Part shown: positions 10,291-19,058 of the stretch, piece by piece
Layout: every line of letters begins with the position of its first letter
How positions within the stretch are numbered: the stretch's first letter is position 1
Assembly: GCA_905234455.1 (NCBI GenBank)
Contig: CAJOIH010000001.1
Span: 52,944 to 116,943, forward strand
Direction: 5' to 3'
Length of the DNA stretch: 64,000 bases
DNA from: an uncultured Bacteroidales bacterium
Lineage (GTDB): Bacteria > Bacteroidota > Bacteroidia > Bacteroidales > F082
The notes under the pieces: generated by a model
Database searches by the model: none
Told to the model about the DNA's origin: nothing
What the model saw: the letters and a program-made list of their open reading frames with translations, nothing else
Made by a program: the position numbers and the translations under genes

Positions 10291-10306
10291 TGCTATATTT
10301 CTGGCT

Positions 10307-12862
10307 ATGGATAACAACAATCAGAATAACAACAATAACATTAACGACGACCTGTCGTTTATAGCGGAGAACCAGTCGGGAATCCAATTCAAGGACATCT
10401 TCTTCCTGGTAGTCCGAAATCTACATTGGTTCATCCTGTGTGCGGCCATAGGTGCGGGTCTTGCTTATTGGAAGGTGAAAGGCGAGGAAAAACTCTATTC
10501 AAGTACGGCTACCATCATGCTGAAAAGCGGTGTTAGCGGTGGCTCAGAGTCCCTGCGAACCTCCGCCGTGATGAACGAATTTGCCGGCAACGGCGTGGCC
10601 ATGAGTTCTATTTTCAACGAGATGATGATCATCCGCTCGCAACGCCTCATGGAAGTGGTGGTGCGGCGACTCGACCTTCATACTCGCTATTCCTACACCA
10701 CCCGTCTGGCCAAAAGAAACAAGGCGCTCTATAAGGATTCGCCCATCGAGGTGAATTTCCCCGGAGCCAACGAGCAGATGATGGCTTCGTTTGTGGTGAC
10801 GCCCCGTGACGCTTCTACTGTCATCCTGTCGGCTTTCCAAGACCGCGAGGACTTGCCTACGATGACTGTCAAAGTGGGTGAAGAGGTGAATACCCCCGTG
10901 GGTGGAGTGGTGGTCAACTACACTTGGTACTATAACGAGAGCTTCAATGGCATCCCCATACAGGTGAGCCGTCAGCCGGTATCTGTGGTGGCCACACAAT
11001 ACCGTAATGCGGTGAATGTGAGTCCTGACGACGAGAAACGCAACAGTATTCTCCGTCTCTCCATCGTAGATACCTCCCCGACACGAGCAGCCGATGTGCT
11101 CAACACACTGATCGACGTGTATAACGAGGACTCAATGGAAGACCAGAAACGCATCCTGAAATTCTCAACCCAATATATCGATGAACGTATTGCCTATCTC
11201 GACAGCGACCTGGATTCCATCTCGAAGCAAATGGTCAACTTCCAGCAACGCCACAACATCATCGACGTTCACTCCTATGGGCAATCCTATGTGGCATCAA
11301 GCGTTGAATTCTCCCAAGAATTGAAGGAACTTGAAATGCAAAAAGGGTTGACAGAATACCTGATTGATTATTTGGACTCCAATGACAACCATGAATTGAT
11401 TCCCAGCAACATGGGGTTGAAGGGCAAGGGCTCGGAGATGATCGACCGTTACAACGACCTGGTCATCCAATTGAACAAATACAAGCAGGCCGGAACTATG
11501 AACAACCCCAATGCCCAAGCCAAACTCACCGAACTGATCACTCTGGAGAGCAGCGTAAGGGAATCACTGCAATCATACCTCAGTGAATTGGAAACCAGGA
11601 TAGCAGCTGCATCAAAAGAGCGCCAGACCGCCAATGCACAAGTCCAGTCGGTGCCTGTGGAACAACTGCGGGTGAAAGAAATCGAAAGCAAGAAACAGAT
11701 CAAAGAGGGCTTGATGCTGACCATGCTTACCAAACGTGAGGAGCTGCTCCTTACCGAGCCCAAGATAGAGCCTTCTTGCAAGATCATCGACCAGGCATGG
11801 GCCAATTACAACCCCATCGCACCCAAACCCAAGAGCTCCGTTATGAGGGGGATGCTGATCGGTTTACTGATCCCAATACTCATCATTGTCCTTCGCCGCC
11901 TGCTCGATACGAGGGTGCACTTCCGCAACGACGTGGAAAGGCTTACCAAGGCGCCTTTCCTGGGTGAGATTCCGTTCAAGGAGAAGGCCAAAGACCATGC
12001 CATAGTGGTGCGTGAAAACGGACGTGACTCGATTTCAGAGGCCTTCCGACTAGTGCGGTCGAACCTTGAATATATGAAGAACCAGGACCGTAAAGACGGA
12101 CAAGTGGTGATGTTCACCTCTTTCGTGGTGGCTTCAGGCAAGACCTTCGTGTCGACCAACCTCGCCACCAGTTTCGCCCTCGGCCAAAAGAAGATGGTGC
12201 TGGTCGACTTGGATATCCGTAAGGCTACATTTAATAAGGTGTTCGGCATCAAGAGCAACATGGGCGTGTCGAATTACCTTTCGGGTGCCGTCGACGATGT
12301 GGAGGAACTGATCAATCCTGACATGATCACCCAAAACCTCGACGTGATCTTCTCGGGTCCCGTGCCACCAAACCCTGCTGAGTTGCTGATGAGCAACCGA
12401 CTTGACCTGCTGGTGGATTACCTGCGCCAACATTACGACTATGTGTTCCTCGACAACGTGCCGCTGGGTATCGTGGCCGACTCGGAGATCGTAAAACGTG
12501 TGGTCGACACCACCGTGTTCGTCGTTCGCGCCAATCGTACCGACAAACGCATGATCTCGGAACTCGACAGAATCTACCGTTCGAACCGCTATCCTAACTT
12601 GTCCATCCTCCTCAATTCAGTGAAGTACAAGAAACACAAAGGCTATGGCTATGGTCATGGCTACGGTTATGGCTATGGTTACGGCTACGGTTACGGCTAT
12701 GGTTACGGCTATGGTTATGGCGGTTACGGCTATGGAGGCTATGGTTACGGCGGCTACGGTTACGGTTATGGTGGCTACGGCTACGGTACCGACGAAGAGG
12801 ACGGCAAGAAAAAGAAACGCCGTCATCGTCACCATCATCATAAATCAAGCGATAACGATTAA
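10307..12862 (+). CDS. Wzc-type bacterial tyrosine autokinase / chain-length regulator
   Basis: N-terminal TM/Wzz domain, coiled coil, VASGKTFVSTNLA Walker A, KMVLVDLDIRKA Walker A', C-terminal Gly-Tyr-rich tail. Confidence 0.92.
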   Translation: MDNNNQNNNNNINDDLSFIAENQSGIQFKDIFFLVVRNLHWFILCAAIGAGLAYWKVKGEEKLYSSTATIMLKSGVSGGSESLRTSAVMNEFAGNGVAMSSIFNEMMIIRSQRLMEVVVRRLDLHTRYSYTTRLAKRNKALYKDSPIEVNFPGANEQMMASFVVTPRDASTVILSAFQDREDLPTMTVKVGEEVNTPVGGVVVNYTWYYNESFNGIPIQVSRQPVSVVATQYRNAVNVSPDDEKRNSILRLSIVDTSPTRAADVLNTLIDVYNEDSMEDQKRILKFSTQYIDERIAYLDSDLDSISKQMVNFQQRHNIIDVHSYGQSYVASSVEFSQELKELEMQKGLTEYLIDYLDSNDNHELIPSNMGLKGKGSEMIDRYNDLVIQLNKYKQAGTMNNPNAQAKLTELITLESSVRESLQSYLSELETRIAAASKERQTANAQVQSVPVEQLRVKEIESKKQIKEGLMLTMLTKREELLLTEPKIEPSCKIIDQAWANYNPIAPKPKSSVMRGMLIGLLIPILIIVLRRLLDTRVHFRNDVERLTKAPFLGEIPFKEKAKDHAIVVRENGRDSISEAFRLVRSNLEYMKNQDRKDGQVVMFTSFVVASGKTFVSTNLATSFALGQKKMVLVDLDIRKATFNKVFGIKSNMGVSNYLSGAVDDVEELINPDMITQNLDVIFSGPVPPNPAELLMSNRLDLLVDYLRQHYDYVFLDNVPLGIVADSEIVKRVVDTTVFVVRANRTDKRMISELDRIYRSNRYPNLSILLNSVKYKKHKGYGYGHGYGYGYGYGYGYGYGYGYGYGGYGYGGYGYGGYGYGYGGYGYGTDEEDGKKKKRRHRHHHHKSSDND
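12641..12787 (+). repeat. GGYTAY hexanucleotide-type coding repeat ((Gly-Tyr)n tail of Wzc homologue)
   Basis: 49 codons almost exclusively GGN and TAY; about 21 Tyr codons counted. Confidence 0.95.
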
Positions 12863-12865
12863 GCC

Positions 12866-13600
12866 ATGCTGTTCGGTTTACTGAAATCGTCATTGCCCGA
12901 AGGTTTCTTCGAAGGGGCTTGCGACATCCATAGCCATCTGCTGCCAGGTGTCGACGATGGCTTCCCTGATGTAGGAAGGACCATGGAGGGACTGGCGCTG
13001 ATGAAGCGCCTGGGTTTCAAGAGGGTGAAGATGACCCCGCATTTCATGAAGGATTACACCGAAAACACCCGTGCTGCCATAGAAGCCGGTTACCAAGCCT
13101 TCCTTGCTGAAGTGGGCGATGGCCTTCCGGTGGAGCTTTCGCTAGGAGGGGAGTATATGCTTGACTCGGCCTTCCTGGACCGCTTTGAAGAGGGCTTTCT
13201 TACCTTGGACAAGGGCGGTTCGCTGGTGCTTTGTGAGACTTCCTATATGAATCCCGATCCTATGGCACGGGAGATGGTTTACAAAATCATGTTGAAAGGC
13301 TATCAGCCAGTGGTCGCCCACCCTGAACGATACAATTACGCCTCCATGCCTTTATATAAGCGTTGGAAGGAGAAGGACTACCTCTTTCAACTGAACTTGC
13401 TATCATTGGGTGGCGCTTACGGCCCGCCAGCCGTTTCCAAAGCCCACGAGCTGCTCAAGAATGGGATGTATGACTACGTGGGTACTGACCTTCACAGGGT
13501 GGCCCGCGTCAAAGAAATGATTGCGTCCATACGATTGACGAAAAAAGAAAGGGATCAGCTTGAGATCCTGTTGGAGAACAATAAAAAAATGGAACCCTGA
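12866..13600 (+). CDS. PHP-family tyrosine-protein phosphatase (CpsB/YwqE type)
   Basis: CDIHSHLLPGVDDGFPD; PVVAHPERY; YVGTDLHR. Confidence 0.88.
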   Translation: MLFGLLKSSLPEGFFEGACDIHSHLLPGVDDGFPDVGRTMEGLALMKRLGFKRVKMTPHFMKDYTENTRAAIEAGYQAFLAEVGDGLPVELSLGGEYMLDSAFLDRFEEGFLTLDKGGSLVLCETSYMNPDPMAREMVYKIMLKGYQPVVAHPERYNYASMPLYKRWKEKDYLFQLNLLSLGGAYGPPAVSKAHELLKNGMYDYVGTDLHRVARVKEMIASIRLTKKERDQLEILLENNKKMEP

Positions 13601-13616
13601 GGTTCCATTTTTTTAT
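13581..13616. terminator. Bidirectional terminator, perfect 16-bp inverted repeat
   Basis: ataaaaaaatggaacc-ctga-ggttccatttttttat between convergent genes. Confidence 0.92.
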
Positions 13617-15727
13617 TTCAGGCCGCGGGCTTTCAAATACGGCTCTTTGTCCGGGTCTTGTCCGCGGAACTTGCGGTACTGGACCATACCCTCGTCGTTG
13701 CCGCCGTCTTGCAGGCAATGCTTGCGGAAGGCTGCTGCGATTTCGGGATTGAAAAGATTGCCTGAGGTCTTGAAGTAGTTGAAGGCATCCTTATCGAGCA
13801 CCTCGGCCCAGGTGTAAGCATAATAGCCAGCACTGTAGCCGCCGTTGAAGATGTGCGAGAAGTTGGTGGCACGGTAACGGGGCAGGATCTCGGGCATCAA
13901 ACCAATGGCATCCATCTGTTCCTTCTCGAACTTATCCACGTCTAGGTTGTCGACTTGGGTGAGCTCATGGAACCTCATGTCCAAGATGGAGGCGGCGATG
14001 AGTTCAGTGGTGTTGAATCCTTGGTTGAACAGAGCGCTGTTTTCGATCTTTTGGATGAGGCTGTCAGGCATGATCTCGCCAGTTTGATAATGCTTGGCAT
14101 ACATGCGGATGACTTCGGGCTCAGCTACCCAGTTTTCCATGATTTGCGAGGGCAGCTCCACGAAGTCGTGAGGCACGGCGCCGCAGGTGCGGCTGTAAAG
14201 TCCATCGCTGAAGAAGGCGTGCAGCGAGTGCCCGAACTCATGCCACATGGTCTCGGTCTCGTCCCAAGTGAGCAAAGCGGGTGTCGACTCGGTGGGTGGG
14301 GTGAAGTTCATCACCAACGAAACCAAGGGATAAATCTTGTTGCCGTTGATGTCGTGGCCGGCCTCGCGGAAGCTGGTGCACCAGGCACCGCCGCTCTTCG
14401 ATGCGCGCGGATAGTAATCGAGATAGAGGATGCCGAGGAAGTCGCCATTGGCCTCTTTGACTTCGTAGGTCTCAACACCGGGATAGTATACGGGCAGGGT
14501 GTTGTTGAGGGTGAAGGTCACCCCGTAAAGCTTGTTGGCGGCCTCGAACATGCCGTTGCGCACGTTGTCGACAGTGAGGTATGGCTTGATTTGGTTCTCG
14601 TCGAAGTCATATTTTTCCTTGCGGAGTTTCTCTGCATAATACCACCAGTCCCAACCCTGGAGTTTGAACTTGGCGCCTTCTTTCTTGGCAATGGCCTGCA
14701 TCTCGGCGAGTTCGCGCTTGGCCAGTTGCTGAGCGGGGTTGAAGATGTCAATGAGGAACTGGTCGACCGTGGCGGCGTCGTGGGCCATGTTGACAGCCAG
14801 CACGTAGTTGGCGTGGCAATCGTAACCCAGGAGTTGTGCCTTCTGCTGGCGCAGTTGGAGCATCTGCTTGATGAGTTCCTTGTTGTCGTACTCGTTGCCG
14901 TTGTCGCCCCTGTTATAATAAGCGGTGTACATCTGTTGGCGCAGGTCGCGGTTGTCGGCATACTGAAGGAAGGGGATGAGGCTGGGTTTGCTCAAAGTGA
15001 AGACCCACCTGCCCTCCATGCCGTCTTCCTTGGCTTTTTGCGCAGCTGCGTCGATGCTACCTTGAGGTAGGCCGGCGAGGTCTTTTTCGTCTTCGATGAC
15101 GAGTTTGAAGCCGCTGTTTTCCTTCAACAGGTTATTGCCGAACTGGAGGCTGAGCGTAGAAAGTTGCTCATTGATTTGGCTCAGCTCGGCTTTCTTTTCG
15201 TCGTCGAGGGCGGCGCCGCTACGGACGAAGTCCTCGTGGTATTTCTCCACCACGCGGATCTGTTGATCGTCGAGGTCCATCTCGTTGCGATGCTGATACA
15301 CATAGTCGATCTTCTCAAACAGTTTGGGGTTCATCGAGATGGCATCGCCATGTTTCGAGAGCATGGGCATCAATTCCTCGGCTAGGGCAAGAAGTTCGTC
15401 GTCGCTGTTGCATTCGAGGATATTGAAGAACACGCTGCTGACGCGGTTCAGGGTCTGGCCTGACTTGTCAAAGGGGAGGACGGTGTTCTGGAAAGTAGGC
15501 GTTTCGGGATTGTTGACAATGTCGTCGATCTCTGCGAGTTGCTCCTTCATTCCAGCCTCGAAAGCGGGCTTGTAGTGCTCGGTCTTGATCTGGTCGAAAG
15601 GTACCACCTTAAACGGGGTCTGATACTCCGTCAGAAAAGGATTGGGGTTGGTTTCGGTCTGCTTTTTTGTGCAGGAAACCACGGCGATGATGCTTAAAGC
15701 AATCATTGGAATCAGTTTTTTATTCAT
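13613..15727 (-). CDS. dcp: M3-family metallopeptidase (peptidyl-dipeptidase Dcp-like) lipoprotein
   Basis: HEFGHSLHAFFSDG zinc motif; lipobox SIIAVVSC. Confidence 0.88.
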   Translation of the reverse strand: MNKKLIPMIALSIIAVVSCTKKQTETNPNPFLTEYQTPFKVVPFDQIKTEHYKPAFEAGMKEQLAEIDDIVNNPETPTFQNTVLPFDKSGQTLNRVSSVFFNILECNSDDELLALAEELMPMLSKHGDAISMNPKLFEKIDYVYQHRNEMDLDDQQIRVVEKYHEDFVRSGAALDDEKKAELSQINEQLSTLSLQFGNNLLKENSGFKLVIEDEKDLAGLPQGSIDAAAQKAKEDGMEGRWVFTLSKPSLIPFLQYADNRDLRQQMYTAYYNRGDNGNEYDNKELIKQMLQLRQQKAQLLGYDCHANYVLAVNMAHDAATVDQFLIDIFNPAQQLAKRELAEMQAIAKKEGAKFKLQGWDWWYYAEKLRKEKYDFDENQIKPYLTVDNVRNGMFEAANKLYGVTFTLNNTLPVYYPGVETYEVKEANGDFLGILYLDYYPRASKSGGAWCTSFREAGHDINGNKIYPLVSLVMNFTPPTESTPALLTWDETETMWHEFGHSLHAFFSDGLYSRTCGAVPHDFVELPSQIMENWVAEPEVIRMYAKHYQTGEIMPDSLIQKIENSALFNQGFNTTELIAASILDMRFHELTQVDNLDVDKFEKEQMDAIGLMPEILPRYRATNFSHIFNGGYSAGYYAYTWAEVLDKDAFNYFKTSGNLFNPEIAAAFRKHCLQDGGNDEGMVQYRKFRGQDPDKEPYLKARGLK

Positions 15728-15747
15728 GAAAATAGTTTTTAATTACG

Positions 15748-15778
15748 TTGCGACAAAGATACAAAATTCTTATTTTTG
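15748..15778 (+). promoter_or_regulatory. -33 TTG / -7 TATTTTTG promoter for NfeD-like gene
   Basis: TTG 15748-15750, 20-nt spacer, TATTTTTG 15771-15778. Confidence 0.6.
15754..15761 (-). promoter_or_regulatory. -7 element (TATCTTTG on minus strand) for M3 peptidase
   Basis: CAAAGATA on + strand upstream of the start; CAA at 15784-15786 is a plausible -33. Confidence 0.6.
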
Positions 15779-15790
15779 CAAAACAACTTT

Positions 15791-15825
15791 TAACTCCTAA
15801 CTGCTAACTCCTAACTCTTAACTAA
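15791..15825 (+). repeat. Heptanucleotide tandem array (TAACTCC-type), 5 units
   Basis: TAACTCC TAACTGC TAACTCC TAACTCT TAACTAA immediately before ATG at 15830. Confidence 0.93.
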
Positions 15826-15829
15826 TATT

Positions 15830-16270
15830 ATGGTTGCTTATCAAATTTGGCTTATTATAGCTATCGTACTTGTGATTATTGAACTTCTTACGGCTGGCTT
15901 TGGGGTGATATGTTTTGCTATCGGTGCCGGTTTTTCGGCTTTGGCTGCCGGACTGGGAGTTGGGCTCACATGGCAGATTCTCATCTTTGTTGTGGTCTCG
16001 CTGCTGACCTTCATCTTCTTGAGACCCATCGCGCTCCGTTTCTTAAACAAAAAGTCAAAAGACGTGAAGACCAATGCCGATGCCCTTGTGGGACGTAAGG
16101 CCGTTGTCTCGGAACGCATCGACGCCTCGCAACAGTCAGGTCGTGTGGCCGTCGATGGCGACGACTGGAAAGCAGTGTCGGAAGACGGTTCGATCATCGA
16201 AAAAGGCACCCTCGTCGAAATCGTCAAACTGGATAGCATCATTTTAACCGTAAAAACACCAAACTCCTAA
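15830..16270 (+). CDS. NfeD-like membrane protein
   Basis: N-terminal TM helices plus OB-like domain (LVGRKAVVSERI...GRVAVDGDDWKAVSEDGSIIEKGTLVEIVKLD). Confidence 0.85.
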   Translation: MVAYQIWLIIAIVLVIIELLTAGFGVICFAIGAGFSALAAGLGVGLTWQILIFVVVSLLTFIFLRPIALRFLNKKSKDVKTNADALVGRKAVVSERIDASQQSGRVAVDGDDWKAVSEDGSIIEKGTLVEIVKLDSIILTVKTPNS

Positions 16271-16309
16271 CTTCTAACTTCTAACTTCTAACTCCTAACT
16301 CCTAACTAT
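16261..16309 (+). repeat. Heptanucleotide tandem array (TAACTYC-type), 7 units including one AAACTCC
   Basis: AAACTCC (TAACTTC)x3 (TAACTCC)x2 TAACTAT; contains the nfeD stop and ends 1 nt before ATG at 16311. Confidence 0.93.
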
Positions 16310-16310
16310 T

Positions 16311-17270
16311 ATGAGTCCATTAAACGTCGTACTAATCATCCTTGCCGCCCTCGTAGTAATCTATATTCTTCGGGGCATCAAAATCGTATCCCAATCCGAA
16401 ACACTCATTGTTGAACGCCTTGGTAAATACAACCGCACGCTGAATGCCGGTATCAACGTCATTCTTCCCATCGTCGAGAAAGCCAAGGAAACCATTGCCC
16501 GTCGCCAGGATGGTCGTCTCTGGGCCACCTCGCGAATTGACATGCGTGAGCAGGTCTATGACTTCGACAAACAGAGCGTGATCACCAAGGACAACGTCAT
16601 GACCGAAATCAACGCCCTGCTTTACTTCCAAATTGTCGATCCCATGAAGGCAGTCTACGAAATCCAGAACCTCCCCGTGGCTATCGAAAAACTCACCCAA
16701 ACCACCCTGCGTAACGTAGTGGGTGAGATGGAACTCGATGAGACCTTGACTTCGCGCGACACCATCAACTCGAAACTGCGCACTGTGCTCGACGACGCCA
16801 CCAACAAATGGGGTGTGAAAGTGAACCGCGTGGAGTTACAAGACATCACTCCGCCCGAAAGTATCCGCCGCACCATGGAACTCCAGATGCAGGCTGAGCG
16901 TAACCGTCGTGCCGAGATCCTGAAGGCAGAGGGTGAGAAACAAGCCCAAATCCTGAACTCGGAAGGTGAGAAACAGGCTGAGATCAACGCCGCCGAGGCT
17001 GACAAACAGGCCAACATCCTGAAAGCCGAAGGTGAAGCCCGTGCCAAGATCCTCCAAGCCGAAGCCGAAGCTACCGCCATCCGCAACATCACCGAAGCCG
17101 TCGCCGACCGTGGCGCCGATCCGGTGAACTACCTCCTTGCCGTCAAATACGTGGAAGCACTCAAGGAGATCGCCTCCGGACAGCAGAACAAGACCGTATA
17201 CCTGCCCTATGAAGCCACCAATATGCTGGGTTCCATCGGCGGCATTAAAGATTTGTTTCAAACTAAATGA
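16311..17270 (+). CDS. SPFH/stomatin-like slipin
   Basis: GIKIVSQSETLIVERLGKYNRTLNAGINVILPIVEKAK; Ala/Glu coiled-coil repeats; next to nfeD. Confidence 0.92.
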   Translation: MSPLNVVLIILAALVVIYILRGIKIVSQSETLIVERLGKYNRTLNAGINVILPIVEKAKETIARRQDGRLWATSRIDMREQVYDFDKQSVITKDNVMTEINALLYFQIVDPMKAVYEIQNLPVAIEKLTQTTLRNVVGEMELDETLTSRDTINSKLRTVLDDATNKWGVKVNRVELQDITPPESIRRTMELQMQAERNRRAEILKAEGEKQAQILNSEGEKQAEINAAEADKQANILKAEGEARAKILQAEAEATAIRNITEAVADRGADPVNYLLAVKYVEALKEIASGQQNKTVYLPYEATNMLGSIGGIKDLFQTK

Positions 17271-17334
17271 CAAATTGACATGAAATCCTGCTGTTTTTGC
17301 AGTTAAAACTGTCAAATTGACATAATTTTTCATT

Positions 17335-17361
17335 AAAGCGGCTCTCAAAGGCCGCTTTTTT
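17335..17361 (+). terminator. Rho-independent-type terminator
   Basis: aaagcggc-tctcaaag-gccgcttt followed by T run. Confidence 0.8.
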
Positions 17362-17463
17362 CATTTGGTCTACTATTTGACTAATGCAGGTTCGAAGTTG
17401 ATTGAACAACTGATCAACTAAACAATTGATTAAATGAACAACAAAAAATAGGAGATCAAAGTT

Positions 17464-17889
17464 ATGTATCTTACCAGAAGAACTCAGGATTTCATTCCTA
17501 CCTTATTCAACGAGCTGATGAACATGGACACCGTTTCATATTCAGAACCCAAGATGAACATCATCGAGAACAAAGAAAACTACCTGATCCAGTATTCAGT
17601 GCCTGGCCTGAAGAAGGAAGACCTGAAGATCAGCATCGACGCCGAGGGTAACCTGGTGGTGGAGATGAACAAGGAAAACGACCACAAGGAGGACAAGAAG
17701 GAAAACGGCGTGCGTTATCTGCGCCGCGAGTTCAGCACCGAACAGTTCCGTAACACCTTGGTGTTGCCCGAGGACATCCATCGCGACCAGATCTCTGCCA
17801 AGGTCGAGAACGGCATCCTTGAAGTCACTCTGCCTAGGGTGACGGTCGAAGAGAAGAAAGCCCTCGTCCAAAGCATCGAAGTGAAATAA
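17464..17889 (+). CDS. Hsp20/alpha-crystallin small heat-shock protein
   Basis: YLIQYSVPGLKKEDLKISIDAEGNLVVEM; AKVENGILEVTLPR. Confidence 0.92.
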   Translation: MYLTRRTQDFIPTLFNELMNMDTVSYSEPKMNIIENKENYLIQYSVPGLKKEDLKISIDAEGNLVVEMNKENDHKEDKKENGVRYLRREFSTEQFRNTLVLPEDIHRDQISAKVENGILEVTLPRVTVEEKKALVQSIEVK

Positions 17890-17911
17890 TAGAAGACAGA
17901 AGTCGGAAGAC

Positions 17912-17946
17912 AAAAGCCGCTGGGTTTTAAACCTGGCGGCTTTTTT
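17912..17946 (+). terminator. Terminator after hsp20
   Basis: aaaagccgctgggtt...aacctggcggcttttttt stem with two mismatches, then T run. Confidence 0.75.
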
Positions 17947-18005
17947 CGTCATAGGATTAGGAAGCGACGCAAAAACTACGTACCTTTGTGCGATTTTTGA
18001 TCGCT

Positions 18006-19046
18006 ATGAGAAAACTATTCCTTTTGACTATTGGTTTGATGCTGACCACGCTGGTATATTCCCAGGACAAGACCCCGTGGGTCACGCTGAGCAACCTTAA
18101 ACTCAGTACCCGCGCCGACTTCACCCTCAACTATCATCCGGCGCACGACACTGTGGCCTCAAGTTCCGACCATGGCTTTGCCGGCAAGTATCTGGTAGTA
18201 GCCCTCGATGGAACCCTCGGCAGTAGGTTCTCCTACCATCTTCGCCAACGCCTCAACACCCCCAACATCGGCTTTGCCAATACCTTCTTTCAAGGCACCG
18301 ACTGGGCTTACCTCGATTGGAACTTTACCGACAACCTCTTCCTTTCGGCGGGTAAGCAGGTAGTGGCCATCGGCGGTTGGGAATACGATAGCAACCCCAT
18401 CGACATCTATTATGGCACCGAGTTCTGGAATACCGTGTGCTGCTACGAGGTGGGTGCCTCGCTCAACTACAAGGACAACTCGGGCAAGAACCATTTCCTT
18501 CTTCAAATGAGCAACTCACCCTTCATCAGTGCTGCCATGGAGAGCATCTACGCATATAACCTGATGTGGTACGGCAACTATGGCATCTTTAAGACGGCCT
18601 ACTCGGTCAACATGATTGAATACCAACCTGGCAAATTCATCAACTACATCGCCTTGGGCAACAAACTGCAGTTCAACGGGGTGGAAACCTACCTTGACGT
18701 GATCAACCGCGCCTCGTTCGAACAGGACAAATTCTTTGGGCAGGACATCACCGCCATTTACGGCATCGGGGTCGACATCGGACCCAAATGGATCGTCTTT
18801 GCCAAAGCCGGTCTCGACTTCAACCAAGCCCAGTTGCCCAACACCGAAGCTTACGACCAATATGTCACACCGGGCAAGAGAGTCGATTTTGAGAGCCTCG
18901 GTTTCGAATTCTATCCCATGGGCGACCGCAGCTTGCGCCTCCATCTCTGTGGCTCACACACCAACATGGATGGCGTCAACATGTTCCAGGCCAACCTTGG
19001 CCTGACTTGGAAAGTCAACTTGTTGCATAGCAAATTGTTGAAATAA
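18006..19046 (+). CDS. Outer-membrane porin (phosphate-selective OprO/OprP-like)
   Basis: Signal peptide MRKLFLLTIGLMLTTLVYSQ; beta-rich aromatic repeats; FSYHLRQRLN; more likely start at 18006 than 17988. Confidence 0.65.
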   Translation: MRKLFLLTIGLMLTTLVYSQDKTPWVTLSNLKLSTRADFTLNYHPAHDTVASSSDHGFAGKYLVVALDGTLGSRFSYHLRQRLNTPNIGFANTFFQGTDWAYLDWNFTDNLFLSAGKQVVAIGGWEYDSNPIDIYYGTEFWNTVCCYEVGASLNYKDNSGKNHFLLQMSNSPFISAAMESIYAYNLMWYGNYGIFKTAYSVNMIEYQPGKFINYIALGNKLQFNGVETYLDVINRASFEQDKFFGQDITAIYGIGVDIGPKWIVFAKAGLDFNQAQLPNTEAYDQYVTPGKRVDFESLGFEFYPMGDRSLRLHLCGSHTNMDGVNMFQANLGLTWKVNLLHSKLLK

Positions 19047-19058
19047 AACCTTGATCAT

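Noticed and set aside
12641-12787. Possible CRISPR or minisatellite array
   Set aside because: No spacer structure; the periodicity is explained by Gly-Tyr codons.
12612-12893. Overlapping ORFs on both strands of the GGYTAY repeat (His/Asn/Arg- or Thr/Val-rich products)
   Set aside because: Any frame through a hexanucleotide repeat stays open; the sense frame belongs to the kinase.
13955-15070. 371-aa plus-strand ORF opposite the M3 peptidase
   Set aside because: Antisense shadow ORF: low-complexity Val/Leu/Glu product, no motif, while the minus strand encodes a clear HEFGH peptidase.
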